A DNA stretch of 64,000 bases from Micromonospora sp. H61 (lineage in GTDB: Bacteria; Actinomycetota; Actinomycetes; Mycobacteriales; Micromonosporaceae), in contig NZ_JAGPXY010000016.1 in NCBI RefSeq assembly GCF_018070325.1, positions 43,171 to 107,170 on the forward strand, read 5' to 3'. The notes beneath the pieces are model-generated. The model was given only the letters and a program-made list of their open reading frames with translations, searched no databases and was not told the origin of the DNA. Positions 26,801 to 34,905 of this stretch are shown in pieces. A program made the position numbers and the translations under genes. The number at the start of each line of letters is the position of its first letter. Within the stretch, counting starts at the first letter, position 1.

Positions 26801-26952
26801 CAGATCCAGTCGACGAGGGTCCCCTTCGGGACCACGTGACCCGGGCTGAGCGCGAGGGCGGTCAGCAGCCCGCGCAGCCGCGCGCCCGGCACGTCGATGA
26901 CGGTGCCGACGTCCGTGCGAACCTCGAATGGACCAAGCATCCCGACCTGCAC
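23815..26952 (-). CDS. AfsR-like SARP regulator: winged helix, BTAD, NB-ARC ATPase, TPR
   Basis: 1045 residues from the GTG at 26952 (MQVGMLGPFEV), which has AGGA upstream; an in-frame extension to 27174 lacks family features. Domains in order are an OmpR-type winged helix (~1-90, PGARLRGLLTALAL...NALHRLVSRLRK), a BTAD domain (~95-240), an NB-ARC ATPase (LIGPGGSGKTRLA P-loop; LLILDNCEH Walker B; GLPLAI-type GMPLAIEL), then TPR-like helices to the end. AfsR/SARP proteins activate transcription at direct repeats near -35. The likely target is the adjacent ABC exporter. The ligand or kinase that switches it is unknown. Confidence 0.9.
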   Translation of the reverse strand: MQVGMLGPFEVRTDVGTVIDVPGARLRGLLTALALSPGHVVPKGTLVDWIWGEHPPNDAVNALHRLVSRLRKALPEGSIEGQTDGYRLMVEPDVVDAVRFERLVGLARDDEGPQRVRRLREALDLWRGAAMQDVGLVDSTALDAAVTRLDRLRLTALEDRFDVEISLGHGPELVAELTDLVAAHPVRERLVLGLMQALAASGRDNEALLVYQRTSEALADALGVDPSPELSALHVALLRGEVRRRAEGRKTNLRAELSSFIGKDEAVAAVGALVAEHRLTTLIGPGGSGKTRLATETARRMLDDLPDGAWLVDFAAIGADGDVVQATLAGLGLRDALLGEPPSMELVDRLVAAIREREALLILDNCEHVIESAAVLADRLLGECRRLRILATSREPLGITGEALWPVAPLALPDADADASEIETSPAVRLLRDRAVAVRRDLAVDASTLSTMARICRALDGMPLAIELAAARLRTMSIDQLARRLDDRFRLLTGGSRTALPRHRTLRAVVDWSWELLTDAERTVLRRLSVFSGGVSLEAAERVCAGDEVEQDDVLELVTALAEKSLLVAEGGEAPRYRMLGTIKEYAVHRLAEAGESDLARHAHLAYFTELTETAEPQLRRADQVRWLTTLEVEHDNIGAAMRGALAAGEAHAAMRLAAGAGWYWWLGGHRTEGMELITAATETPGEVSDEIRATVYALVVLFINSGPGDEHQAAEWIHKAYEFSQRSNGGHPGTALVVPLERMLRAPDAILPAWEPLLNDEDPWVRALARLQLGKMRIIFGQDGPEVDEYLVAALAEFRALGERFGISFALTELAELIAVRGEFVGACELYEEATAVVTEVGTVEDIIRMRSRQAQLYWLLGDEKSSAAAMAEARRCAERVTWPGALAVLALSQAELARWSGDAEEVGRQVGVATTLLRDEAKQAYIRVMTHDLLGYVADDLGEARRHHSSACVAAAETGHAPSIARVIVGVADLALRLDQYEHAARLLAASSGVRGRQDHSQPDVARIEQEVRRRLGEVSFAEAAREGSRTDWNRLVAVTLAS

Positions 26953-27126
26953 CTGGCAGATCCTGCCATGAACACGAAAGGCATCCGTGTCGCCGATGCC
27001 CGCTCCGCCGACGGCGGTCGACCACGCCTTCCCGGCCCACTGGCACGCCGGGAGATCCCCGTGGTTCTCCTGGAACGCGTCTCGAAATGAGATGCGCACC
27101 GGCTGGCGCACCTGTTGGATCTCGAC

Positions 27127-28176
27127 ATGAAGCATGAGCTTGTTCGCCCTCGGAAGGCACGCCCGGGGGACCACCTCGCGGTGCTCTCACCGTCCTTCGC
27201 CGCGGCCGGTGCCTATCCCGGGATCCACGAGCAGGCCATGCGACGGCTCGCCGACCTGACCGGCCTCGTTCCGGTCGAATACCCCACCACCCGCCAGGTG
27301 GGCGCGAGCGCGGCAGCGCGGGCGGCGGACATCAACGCCGCCTTCGCGGACCCCCAGGTACGCGGCATTCTCGCCGTCGTCGGCGGCGACGACCAGATCA
27401 CCGTCATCCCCCACCTGGACGCCGACCTGGCCCGCGCCGACCCGAAGCCGTTCCTCGGCACCAGCGACAACACCAACCTGCACCACTGGCTCTGGGGCCT
27501 CGGCATCGCCAGCTTCTACGGCGGGTCCTCCCAAGTACACCTCGGCCCCGGGCCTGCCGTCGACGACATCCACGTCCGGTCGCTGCGAGCGGCGTTACTC
27601 ACCGGGGAACGGCTGGAGATCACCGACCCGGGTGAGTCCGAGGACATCGGCATCGACTGGGCAGATCCGCAGGCGTTGACGTCGTTCGGCGAGCGCGAAC
27701 CGACGGAGCCGTGGAGCTGGTACGGGCCGCCGCGCGCAGTCACCGGCCCCACCTGGGGTGGCTGCCTGGAAGTCATCCAGTGGATCCTGACGGCGGGACG
27801 CTTCCCGTTTCCCCCGGAGGTCCTGCACGGCGGGGTGCTGATCATCGAGACGTCGGAGGAGCTTCTCCCCGCCCGCGAGGTCGGCTGGATCGTCCGATCA
27901 CTGGGTGAACGCGGTCTTCTCAGCGCCGTCGACGCGGTCCTGGTCGCCCGTCCGCCGGTCTCCGACCACACCCGTCGGCCCCCGGCCGCGGATCGGGCAC
28001 GGCTCCGCGAGCAGCAGCGCGACACTGTCGTCGACATGGTGGCCCGCTACAACCCCGAGGCGGTCGTCTGCGTCGGGGTCCCATTCGGTCACACCAGACC
28101 ACAGTGGATCCTTCCCCACGGCGGCCCGGTCACCGTCGACGGCGTGGAACGTCGAATCTTCGCCGACTACCGATAG
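27127..28176 (+). CDS. S66-family LD-carboxypeptidase / MccF-like immunity peptidase
   Basis: 349 residues from ATG 27127 (MKHELVRPRKARPGDHLAVLSPS). The Ser-Glu-His triad of family S66 is visible: nucleophile in FLGTSDNTNLH, Glu in VLIIETSEE, His in PFGHTRPQW. LdcA members trim murein tetrapeptides; MccF members hydrolyse microcin C-like peptide-nucleotides and give immunity. The WGG/IQWILTAGRFPFP loop and total length seem closer to MccF, but this is judgement, not proof. Divergent from the SARP regulator, sharing a 174-base promoter region. Confidence 0.85.
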   Translation: MKHELVRPRKARPGDHLAVLSPSFAAAGAYPGIHEQAMRRLADLTGLVPVEYPTTRQVGASAAARAADINAAFADPQVRGILAVVGGDDQITVIPHLDADLARADPKPFLGTSDNTNLHHWLWGLGIASFYGGSSQVHLGPGPAVDDIHVRSLRAALLTGERLEITDPGESEDIGIDWADPQALTSFGEREPTEPWSWYGPPRAVTGPTWGGCLEVIQWILTAGRFPFPPEVLHGGVLIIETSEELLPAREVGWIVRSLGERGLLSAVDAVLVARPPVSDHTRRPPAADRARLREQQRDTVVDMVARYNPEAVVCVGVPFGHTRPQWILPHGGPVTVDGVERRIFADYR

Positions 28177-28203
28177 GGCCTGGCGGCGTGGAGGATCTTC
28201 GTC

Positions 28204-28629
28204 GTGTCCCCTTTGCCGCAACCCGACGACCTCGCATCGCTCGTGCTCCGGACCGACTTCACCGACGACGGCGCCTGGGAGGCCGTCAAAGAAGAGTTTC
28301 GCCGGTGGGACTGCTACTACAGCGCGACCTTCGTCGACGACCCCGCCTACAGCGAGGCGACCGTCAAGCAGTTGATCGACGCGAACGCCCCCATCAGTGA
28401 TGAAAACTGGCTCACCTACCTGTTCGTGGCCGACGCGGCCACGATGACCGACGTCGAACGCCCGCTGCTCGCTGTCGACCTGAGCCGCGAGCCCGGTCGC
28501 ACCTTCCGCGTGCCGCCCCGCTGGTACGCGGACGTCTCAGCCAACCTCACCATCGCCAACATGGACTTCGCCGAGTTCGCCGACGCCGCCGACGAGTCCG
28601 GAACGTACCGGGGCTTCGAGGCAACCTGA
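28204..28629 (+). CDS. DUF6924-like hypothetical protein
   Basis: 141 residues from a GTG at 28204 (MSPLPQPDDLASLVLRTDFTDDGAWEAV). The C-terminal half (PLLAVDLSREPGRTFRVPPRWYADVSANLTIANMDFAEFADAAD...GTYRGF) matches what I recall of DUF6924 proteins. Acidic, soluble, no catalytic motif evident. 27 bases behind the S66 peptidase gene, so possibly cotranscribed. Confidence 0.78.
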   Translation: MSPLPQPDDLASLVLRTDFTDDGAWEAVKEEFRRWDCYYSATFVDDPAYSEATVKQLIDANAPISDENWLTYLFVADAATMTDVERPLLAVDLSREPGRTFRVPPRWYADVSANLTIANMDFAEFADAADESGTYRGFEAT

Positions 28630-28686
28630 CGACCTGGCGAAGCAGCGGCTAGTGGCACGGCACGTGATGGTTTGACCGTGAACGTC

Positions 28687-28726
28687 GAAGGCCCCGGCCG
28701 GGACTCACGTCCTGGCCAGGGCCTTC
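28687..28726. terminator. Bidirectional terminator
   Basis: An 18-bp stem with two imperfect pairs (28687-28704 with 28709-28726) between the DUF6924-like gene and the tRNA-Gly gene, which point toward each other. Confidence 0.8.
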
Positions 28727-28730
28727 GGTG

Positions 28731-28804
28731 TGGAGCGGGTGACGGGAATCGAACCCGCACTGTCAGCTTGGGAAGCTGATGTTCTGCCATTGAACTACAC
28801 CCGC
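28731..28804 (-). tRNA. tRNA-Gly (CCC anticodon), CCA encoded
   Basis: On the minus strand the acceptor stem GCGGGTG pairs with CACCCGC, followed by discriminator T and encoded CCA. The anticodon arm reads TCAGC-TTCCCAA-GCTGA, giving anticodon CCC, and the T arm contains GGTTCGATTCC. A -10-like TACAGT lies just upstream at 28815-28820 (minus strand). Confidence 0.96.
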
Positions 28805-28987
28805 AAGCGGCACCACTGTACCCGAGTCGTCGAGCCCGTGCACCCAGGTACCCCCGGAGGCCGTAGCTGTCCGCACCCCGCTCCGCCCGGGTCGACCCCG
28901 GGTTGATCTCGGCGGCGGCGGGCCGGTGCGTACGGCGGTGCCGGCTCCGTTGGTACGGAGCCGGCACTGATGATCTTTGAGCTGTGG

Positions 28988-29545
28988 TCAGGCGGCCGTG
29001 CACTGAACGTCACGGCTGAGGCGGGTCGGGCGCGCCTGCGGGACGGCGAGGGGCGCGGCCACCGCCGACGGGGCGTTTGGGTCGAGCCAGACCCGAACGG
29101 CCGGCCGACTCGGCGCGAGGCCCGGAATGCCGGCGATGTGCTGCTCGCGGCGGGTGAGCATGGCCACGTCGACGGTGAACTCGAAGAGCCGCCAGTCGAC
29201 CTGCGGCTCGGCCCGGGCGCTCTGCGCCAACTGCGCCACCCGGATCGGATCGGTCACCGGACGGGCGCGCCCTGCCACGTACGCCTCGTCGTCACTCTCC
29301 TCCGCCGGGAACGAGTGCAGCGCGTAACGGCCGTCACGTTCGAGGTCGCGGCGCTTCGGCGAGTCGATGATGAAGCAGAACAGCCCCTCGGCGGTGATGA
29401 CCGGGGAGACCGGATGGACGCGGGGCCCGCCGTCGGCGCGGACCGTGGCCAGATAGCCGAAGCCCGGCCCGTACTGCTGGAGGAGAACGCGGATCCCGTC
29501 GGCGAGTCGGGGCTCGTCGGCGGCGAATTCGGACCAGGAAGCCAT
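28988..29545 (-). CDS. Pyridoxamine 5'-phosphate oxidase-like flavin/F420-fold protein
   Basis: 185 residues from ATG 29545 ([22 protein letters not shown]). The split-barrel fold of the PNPOx/FDOR superfamily is suggested by [23 protein letters not shown] and the [19 protein letters not shown] segment. Members bind FMN, F420 or haem; the cofactor here is not certain, and the pyridoxine role is unlikely. Divergent from dcd. Confidence 0.8.
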   Translation of the reverse strand: MASWSEFAADEPRLADGIRVLLQQYGPGFGYLATVRADGGPRVHPVSPVITAEGLFCFIIDSPKRRDLERDGRYALHSFPAEESDDEAYVAGRARPVTDPIRVAQLAQSARAEPQVDWRLFEFTVDVAMLTRREQHIAGIPGLAPSRPAVRVWLDPNAPSAVAAPLAVPQARPTRLSRDVQCTAA

Positions 29546-29644
29546 GTGGGCATTCTATCGAACAAATGTACGAGCAGCGACCTCGACGCGCTGGTCACCG
29601 GCACCGAATCCGGCCACTTTTGGCAGCGCGGCTATGGTGGTCCG

Positions 29645-30223
29645 ATGCTGCTCTCCGACCGCGACCTGGTCTCCGAGATCAAGGCCGGCACGCTGGGCTT
29701 GGAGCCGTTCGAGCCCACCCTGGTCCAACCGTCCAGCATCGACGTCCGACTCGACCGGCTGTTCCGGGTCTTCAACAACCACCTCTACACCCACATCGAT
29801 CCCGCGATGCAGCAGGACGACCTGACCTCGGCGGTCGAGGTCCCCGACGGTGAGCCGTTCGTGCTGCACCCGGGGGAGTTCGTGCTCGCCTCGACGCTGG
29901 AGGTCATCTCGCTGGGTGACCAGCTCGCCGGCCGACTGGAGGGCAAGAGCTCCCTGGGCCGGCTCGGGCTGCTCACGCACTCCACTGCCGGCTTCATCGA
30001 CCCGGGCTTCTCCGGTCACGTGACGCTGGAACTCTCGAACGTGGCGAACCTGCCGATCACCCTCTGGCCGGGCATGAAGATCGGGCAGCTCTGCATCTTC
30101 CGGCTCTCCTCGCCGGCCGAGCACCCGTACGGCTCGGTGGTCTACGGCTCGCGCTACCAGGGCCAGCGGGGGCCGACACCCAGCCGCGCCTGGCAGCACT
30201 GGCGGACCTGGCCCACCCGCTGA
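29645..30223 (+). CDS. dcd: dCTP deaminase (Dcd, possibly bifunctional with dUTPase)
   Basis: 192 residues from ATG 29645. Trimeric dUTPase/Dcd motifs include [44 protein letters not shown] and a C-terminal YQGQRGPT nucleotide-closing tail. It converts dCTP to dUTP and, as in the mycobacterial enzyme, may release dUMP directly. A TATGGT box ends 6 nt before the ATG and no Shine-Dalgarno is seen, which suggests a leaderless mRNA. Confidence 0.96.
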   Translation: MLLSDRDLVSEIKAGTLGLEPFEPTLVQPSSIDVRLDRLFRVFNNHLYTHIDPAMQQDDLTSAVEVPDGEPFVLHPGEFVLASTLEVISLGDQLAGRLEGKSSLGRLGLLTHSTAGFIDPGFSGHVTLELSNVANLPITLWPGMKIGQLCIFRLSSPAEHPYGSVVYGSRYQGQRGPTPSRAWQHWRTWPTR

Positions 30224-30250
30224 GGTTCAGCAGCTGGCCCCGAGACGACG

Positions 30251-30282
30251 AGGGCCCGCCGCGACGGATCGCGACGGGCCCT
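30251..30282. terminator. Terminator between dcd and the convergent NlpC/P60 gene
   Basis: A 14-bp stem with one mismatch (30251-30264 with 30269-30282). Confidence 0.7.
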
Positions 30283-30296
30283 TCGATCACTCGGGG

Positions 30297-31337
30297 TCAG
30301 CCTGGACGGCCGTAGCTGTGGATCGGGCCGTCGTCGACCTTCTTCATCTTGACCGGTTGACCGGCCTGCGAGGCGTGCACCACCCAGCCGCCGCCGACGT
30401 ACATGCCGACGTGGTGGATGTCGCTGTAGTAGAAGACCAGGTCGCCGGGGCGCAGGTCGCCCTTGCTGACGTTCTTGGTTACCCGGCTCTGCGCGGCGGC
30501 GTTGTGCGGCAGCGACACGCCGGCCTTCGCCCAGGCGGCCAGCATCAGCCCGGAGCAGTCGTACGAGTTCGGGCCCTCGGCACCCCAGACGTAGGGCTTG
30601 CCGATCTGCGCGCAGGCGAACTTGACAGCGGTGCCCGCGGCGCCGCCGGGGTAGCTGCCCGGGCAGGGTGCCGGGCGCAGCGGACCGCCGCCGCCACTGC
30701 CGTACACCTTGAGGCGCAGCTTCTGCAGGCGGTCGATCTCGTCGTTGATCTGCTTCTTCTTCGCCGCCAGCTGAGCTTCCGTGCGGGTCAGCTGGGCCAC
30801 CATCTCGTCCAGTGGCGCCTTCTGCGCGGCCAGCTGGTCGCGCAGGTCGGCCACCTGGCGTACGTCCTTCTGCTGGTTGTGCGCGAAGCGGTCGAGCATT
30901 TCGAGCTGGCCGACCACCTCGCTGGGCGACCGGCTGCCCAGCACCGCGTTGACTGTCGAGACGTTCTCACCCTTGTAGGCGCGCACGGCCAGGGCGCTGA
31001 CCTTGTTCATCGCGGCGTCGACCTGGCGCTCGAGCGGAGTGATCCGGGCGGCCAGCGCGTCTGTCTGCTTGCGCTTCGCGGCGAGGTCGGTGCGGGTGGC
31101 GTTGTGCCGTTCGATGATCGGTTCGAGCTTGTTCCAGTCGGCGTCGATCTGGCGCTCGATCTCGGCGACGGACGGGTCGGCGTGGGCCGCCGTGGCACTG
31201 CCGGTCAGAACGACGGCGATGCCGGCCAGCGCGGCGAGTGCGGTGGTGAAGCGGGACCAGCGTGGGCGCGGCACGATCGACGCCGGGCCGGCTGATGCCG
31301 ACCGCTCGGACGACGGCCGCGGGGCATGGAGTGCCAC
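30297..31337 (-). CDS. NlpC/P60 peptidoglycan endopeptidase with coiled-coil N-terminus (1)
   Basis: 346 residues from a GTG. A Tat-independent signal peptide (FTTALAALAGIAVVLTGSATAAHA) is followed by a long coiled coil (~55-215) and a C-terminal NlpC/P60 domain with catalytic Cys in NSYDCSGLML and His in IHHVGMYVGGG and WVVHASQ. It should cleave the D-Glu-DAP type bond in wall peptides, like RipA. The mRNA leader carries a c-di-AMP riboswitch. A paralogue with the same layout lies at 33759-34766. The coiled coil presumably restrains or positions the enzyme. Confidence 0.93.
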   Translation of the reverse strand: MALHAPRPSSERSASAGPASIVPRPRWSRFTTALAALAGIAVVLTGSATAAHADPSVAEIERQIDADWNKLEPIIERHNATRTDLAAKRKQTDALAARITPLERQVDAAMNKVSALAVRAYKGENVSTVNAVLGSRSPSEVVGQLEMLDRFAHNQQKDVRQVADLRDQLAAQKAPLDEMVAQLTRTEAQLAAKKKQINDEIDRLQKLRLKVYGSGGGGPLRPAPCPGSYPGGAAGTAVKFACAQIGKPYVWGAEGPNSYDCSGLMLAAWAKAGVSLPHNAAAQSRVTKNVSKGDLRPGDLVFYYSDIHHVGMYVGGGWVVHASQAGQPVKMKKVDDGPIHSYGRPG

Positions 31338-31360
31338 CGGGTTCCGTACTCCTTCTTCCT

Positions 31361-31475
31361 GACCGCCTACCGGGTTAGCTGACGGGTTCGGGCGGGAAGT
31401 CGGCGCCCTACCGCAGTGGCTGCGGATTCACCCCGAGGGACCTGGGTCCCCGGTTCGCTCGGAAACGACTCGGCG
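31361..31475 (-). ncRNA. c-di-AMP riboswitch (ydaO/yuaA class) upstream of NlpC/P60 gene
   Basis: The minus strand between the promoter and the NlpC/P60 gene contains the characteristic conserved blocks of this class in the right order: GGGGACCCA, GGGGTGAATC, TAGGGCGCC and CCCGAACCCGTCAGCTAACC followed by GGTAGGCGG. In actinobacteria this aptamer commonly precedes cell-wall hydrolase genes. It ends about 25 nt before the GTG start, so control could be by a terminator/anti-terminator or by translation initiation. Exact ends are approximate. Confidence 0.85.
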
Positions 31476-31532
31476 GTGTCGGTCCGTTACCGCCCGGGCT
31501 GGGCGGAGCTGCTGTCGGGCCAACAAATGACC

Positions 31533-31562
31533 AGAGTAGAGACGTCTGTTACCGATCCGCAA
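31533..31562 (-). promoter_or_regulatory. Promoter for the riboswitch-NlpC/P60 transcript
   Basis: On the minus strand, -35 TTGCGG (31557-31562) and -10 TACTCT (31533-31538) are separated by 18 bp, placing the start site just before the riboswitch. Confidence 0.55.
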
Positions 31563-31654
31563 CCCGTGCGGCAGTGACACTCCGTACGGATTGAACGAGG
31601 TAACCGACCGTGTGTGAAGAATTCTTTCCATCCACTTCGATAGATAGAAAGGTA

Positions 31655-31684
31655 TTGACGCGACCTCCCGGACGGCGCGATGGT
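31655..31684 (+). promoter_or_regulatory. Putative promoter of the amidase gene
   Basis: TTGACG (31655-31660), an 18-bp spacer and GATGGT (31679-31684), about 37 bases before the ATG. It lies in a locally AT-richer stretch. Confidence 0.5.
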
Positions 31685-31720
31685 GACCTGACCTCACTCC
31701 GCGAGAATCTAGGGGGTTCG

Positions 31721-33703
31721 ATGCACCATCCAACCCTGTCGACCGGCTGGCGCGGGCTGCTCGCCGCCACAGTGGTCGCCGCCGCGACCACTGTGCCACT
31801 CTCCGTCGGCCCGGCCGCCGCAGCGCCCACCACCGACCGCCAGCAGCAGTACGCCGCAGCGGCCACCGAGTACGGCGTGCCGGCCGTCGTGCTGCTCGGC
31901 GTCTCCTACCTGGAGTCCCGTTGGGACACCAACGCCGGTACACCGAGCACCAGTGGCGGCTACGGTCCGATGCACCTGACCGACGCGCGGCACGTGGCCG
32001 CCCTACCCGGACGCGGCCACCACGACGCCGGCGCCGAGGACCCACGCGGCGACGACTCCCGCACCGCCCGCGTACCCGCGCCCCGGCCGGTCGAGGCACC
32101 CGCGCCATCCACCGCCGCGTTGCAGACCGTCGACGCCGCCGCCACGCTGACCGGCGCCACCCCCGAGGCACTGCGCACCGACGCGGGCCTCAACATCCGG
32201 GGTGGGGCCGCGCTGCTGAGCGCGTACCAGAGGGATCTGGGCGCGCCGGTCGGCGCGGACACCGACCCGGCGGCCTGGTACGGCGCGGTGGCACGCTACT
32301 CGGGCGCGGACAGCGCCGACGCCGCGGCGGCCTTCGCCGACGAGGTCTTCACCACCATCGGCGCGGGCGAAGCCCGGGTGACCGACGACGGCCAGCGGAT
32401 CACCCTGCCGGCCCGCGCGGTGCGGCCCGAGCGTTCCTGGCTGGACCGGCTGGGCCTGCGCCGGCTGGCCCGCCCGGACGGGGTGGAGTGCCCCCGCACC
32501 ATCTCCTGCGAGTGGATCCCGGCGCCCTACGAGGCGTTCGGCGACGGGGACTACGGCAACCACGACCTCTCCGACCGGCCCGCGCGGCAGAAGATCGAGT
32601 ACATCGTCATCCACGACACCGAGGCGAGTTGGGCCACGACCCTGCAACTGGTCCAGGATCCGACCTACGTGAGCTGGCACTACTCGCTGCGCTCCGTCGA
32701 CGGGCACATCGCCCAGCACGTGAAGACCAAGGACGTCGGCTGGCACGCCGGCAACTGGTACGTCAACGCGAAGTCGATCGGGTTGGAACACGAGGGCTTC
32801 GCGGCGCAGGGCACCTGGTACACCGAGGCGATGTACCGGACCTCGGCGAAGCTGGTCCGGTACCTGGCGATGCGACTGGGCATCCCACTGGACCGCCAGC
32901 ACATCATCGGCCACGACAACGTGCCCGGCACCATCCCCTCGACTGTGCGGGGAATGCACTGGGATCCGGGCCCGTACTGGGACTGGACGCACTACTTCGA
33001 CCTGCTGCACGCACCTCGACTGGACACCGGCACCCCGGCCACCGGAATGGTCCGGATCGACCCGGACCACACCACCAACCAGCCGGCGTTCACCGGCTGC
33101 GTCACCCCGGGCGTGCCCTGCGCGCCACGCGGCTCCTCGGCGGTGGTGCTGCGCAGCGCACCGTCCGCGGACGCGCCGCTGGTCAACGACGTCGCGCTCC
33201 GCCCGGACGGCAGCCCGAACACGATGGCGGTGTCGGACCACGGAGCCCGGGCGTCCGCCGGGCAGACGTACGCGCTGGCCGGACGGCAGGGCGACTGGAC
33301 GGCGATCTGGTACCTCGGGCAGCGGGCCTGGTTCCACAACCCGTCGTCCGCGCCGACCGCCAGCTGGACCGTCGGCGTCGTGGCCACGCCGAAGCCCGGA
33401 CGGACCACCGTTCCGGTCTACGGAAGGGCGTACCCGGAGCAGTCCGCGTACCCGGAAGGGGTGCCCTACCAGGCGATCTCGCCGCTCCAGTACACCCTGG
33501 CCGCCGGGCAGCGGTACGCCGTCGGCGCGGTGCTGGCCGGCGAGTACTACCGGGCCAGCACGTTCGACGGCTCCTCGCCCGGCGACTGGACGGTGATTCG
33601 CGGCAAGAACCGGTACGCGCAGATCCAGTTCGGCCACCGGATCATGTACGTCGACCTCGCCGACGTGCAGCTCTTGCCGTCCCCGGTCGGCGCCCCCCGC
33701 TGA
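31721..33703 (+). CDS. Secreted wall hydrolase: lysozyme-like N-terminus plus amidase_2 domain
   Basis: 660 residues from ATG 31721 with AGGGGG upstream. After the signal peptide (ends near PAAAAPT), residues ~45-90 look like a lytic-transglycosylase/goose-lysozyme segment with a candidate catalytic Glu (VSYLESRWD) and GGYGPMHL. An N-acetylmuramoyl-L-alanine amidase (type 2) domain follows, with Zn-ligand-type His in IVIHDTEAS, HAGNWY and IIGHDNVPG. The C-terminal ~200 residues contain SH3-like wall-binding features (VVLRSAPSADAPLV, GDWTAIWYLGQRAWF). It shares a divergent intergenic region with the riboswitch-controlled NlpC gene. Confidence 0.88.
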   Translation: MHHPTLSTGWRGLLAATVVAAATTVPLSVGPAAAAPTTDRQQQYAAAATEYGVPAVVLLGVSYLESRWDTNAGTPSTSGGYGPMHLTDARHVAALPGRGHHDAGAEDPRGDDSRTARVPAPRPVEAPAPSTAALQTVDAAATLTGATPEALRTDAGLNIRGGAALLSAYQRDLGAPVGADTDPAAWYGAVARYSGADSADAAAAFADEVFTTIGAGEARVTDDGQRITLPARAVRPERSWLDRLGLRRLARPDGVECPRTISCEWIPAPYEAFGDGDYGNHDLSDRPARQKIEYIVIHDTEASWATTLQLVQDPTYVSWHYSLRSVDGHIAQHVKTKDVGWHAGNWYVNAKSIGLEHEGFAAQGTWYTEAMYRTSAKLVRYLAMRLGIPLDRQHIIGHDNVPGTIPSTVRGMHWDPGPYWDWTHYFDLLHAPRLDTGTPATGMVRIDPDHTTNQPAFTGCVTPGVPCAPRGSSAVVLRSAPSADAPLVNDVALRPDGSPNTMAVSDHGARASAGQTYALAGRQGDWTAIWYLGQRAWFHNPSSAPTASWTVGVVATPKPGRTTVPVYGRAYPEQSAYPEGVPYQAISPLQYTLAAGQRYAVGAVLAGEYYRASTFDGSSPGDWTVIRGKNRYAQIQFGHRIMYVDLADVQLLPSPVGAPR

Positions 33704-33707
33704 GAAC

Positions 33708-33744
33708 CACGACGGCCCCCGGTCGGTGACCGGGGGCCGTCGTG
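33708..33744. terminator. Terminator between convergent amidase and second NlpC/P60 gene
   Basis: A perfect 17-bp stem (33708-33724 with 33728-33744) with a 3-nt loop. Confidence 0.85.
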
Positions 33745-33758
33745 TCGCGCGAGGTGGA

Positions 33759-34766
33759 TCAGCCAGGTCTGCGGAACCCGGCGACGGGCATGGTGTTGAT
33801 GCTGGACACCTGCACCGGCTTACCGGCACGTGGCGCGTGCACCATGGTGTTGTTGCCCAGATACAGCCCGACGTGACTCAGGCCGGAGAAGAAGAAGACA
33901 AGGTCACCGGGACGAGCGTCGGCTCGCGAGACGGCCTTGCCCTCGTTCCACTGGTCACCGGTGTGGTGCGTGAGGTAGATCCCGGCCGCCTTGTAGGCGT
34001 ACTGGGTCAGCCCCGAGCAGTCGAACGAGTTCGGGCCGGTGGCGCCCCAGACGTACGGCTTGCCGACCTTGCCGCAGGCGGTCTTGATCGCGGTGCGGGC
34101 CGCCTCGTTGACCACACCGTTGATGGTCGGGCAGGCCGCGGTCTTGACCGTGGTCTTGGGCATCGATGCTTCGAGCTGCTTGATCTCGCCGTCGATCTGC
34201 TTCTTCTTGGCCGCCAGCTCGTTCTGCTGCTTGGTCTGGGTGACGATCAGCGCGTCCAGCTTCTGCTTCTCGCCGTCGTACTTGGCCCGCACGGCCAGCA
34301 CACCCTCGACCTCCTTGCGCTCCTGCGAAGCGAGCCGGTCGAGGATGGTGAGCTGCTCGGTGAGCGTGTCCGGCTTGGCGCTGACCAGCAGCGCGCCGAT
34401 GTCGTGCGACGGGCCCGAGATGTAGTAGCGGGAGGCGAGGTCGCCAACCCGGTTGAGCGCCAGCTCGCTCTGCAGCGCCAGCGGCTCGATCTTCTTCTGC
34501 AGGTTCGCCGACTTCTGCCGGTTGACCTTCAGCTGCGCCCGGACCTTGTTGTACTGCTCGATGGTGGGCTCCAACTGCTCCCACTTCTTGTCGATCTGCG
34601 CCTCGATCTCGTCGACCGTGGGCGCGGCATGTGCCGGCGCGGTCAGCAGACCGGCGCCGACCGCCGCGGCGGCGACCAGGACGAGCACCCGGTGCGCAAC
34701 GCGGCGCAGGCCACCAGAGCGAGCAGACGCAAACAGGTCGTGACGATGAGGGGGCATGGTTGCCAC
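33759..34766 (-). CDS. NlpC/P60 peptidoglycan endopeptidase with coiled-coil N-terminus (2)
   Basis: 335 residues taking the GTG at 34766, which is 9 nt from AAGGAG; the ATG at 34757 is the alternative. Signal peptide (VLVLVAAAAVGAGLLTAPAHA), coiled coil (~45-200), then an NlpC/P60 domain with Cys in NSFDCSGLTQ, His in LSHVGLYLGNN and HAPRAG. Same build as the product of 30297-31337, so an RipA-like wall endopeptidase. Unlike its paralogue it has no c-di-AMP riboswitch; instead a promoter and a LacI-operator-like dyad lie upstream. Confidence 0.92.
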   Translation of the reverse strand: MATMPPHRHDLFASARSGGLRRVAHRVLVLVAAAAVGAGLLTAPAHAAPTVDEIEAQIDKKWEQLEPTIEQYNKVRAQLKVNRQKSANLQKKIEPLALQSELALNRVGDLASRYYISGPSHDIGALLVSAKPDTLTEQLTILDRLASQERKEVEGVLAVRAKYDGEKQKLDALIVTQTKQQNELAAKKKQIDGEIKQLEASMPKTTVKTAACPTINGVVNEAARTAIKTACGKVGKPYVWGATGPNSFDCSGLTQYAYKAAGIYLTHHTGDQWNEGKAVSRADARPGDLVFFFSGLSHVGLYLGNNTMVHAPRAGKPVQVSSINTMPVAGFRRPG

Positions 34767-34851
34767 CGGCACCGACTCCTTTGCAACCGACCGCCGGGCG
34801 CCTCGCGTGAGGGAAGGGCCGAGGCAGACGACCCACAGCGGTCGGTGCCCC

Positions 34852-34880
34852 ACATTAGGGAAGCTCGGGGCGGTAATCAA
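34852..34880 (-). promoter_or_regulatory. Promoter of the second NlpC/P60 gene
   Basis: Minus strand TTGATT (34875-34880), 17-bp spacer, TAATGT (34852-34857). Leader of about 80 nt. Confidence 0.55.
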
Positions 34881-34905
34881 GGCGAGGGCGGTAACCATCA
34901 CTGTC

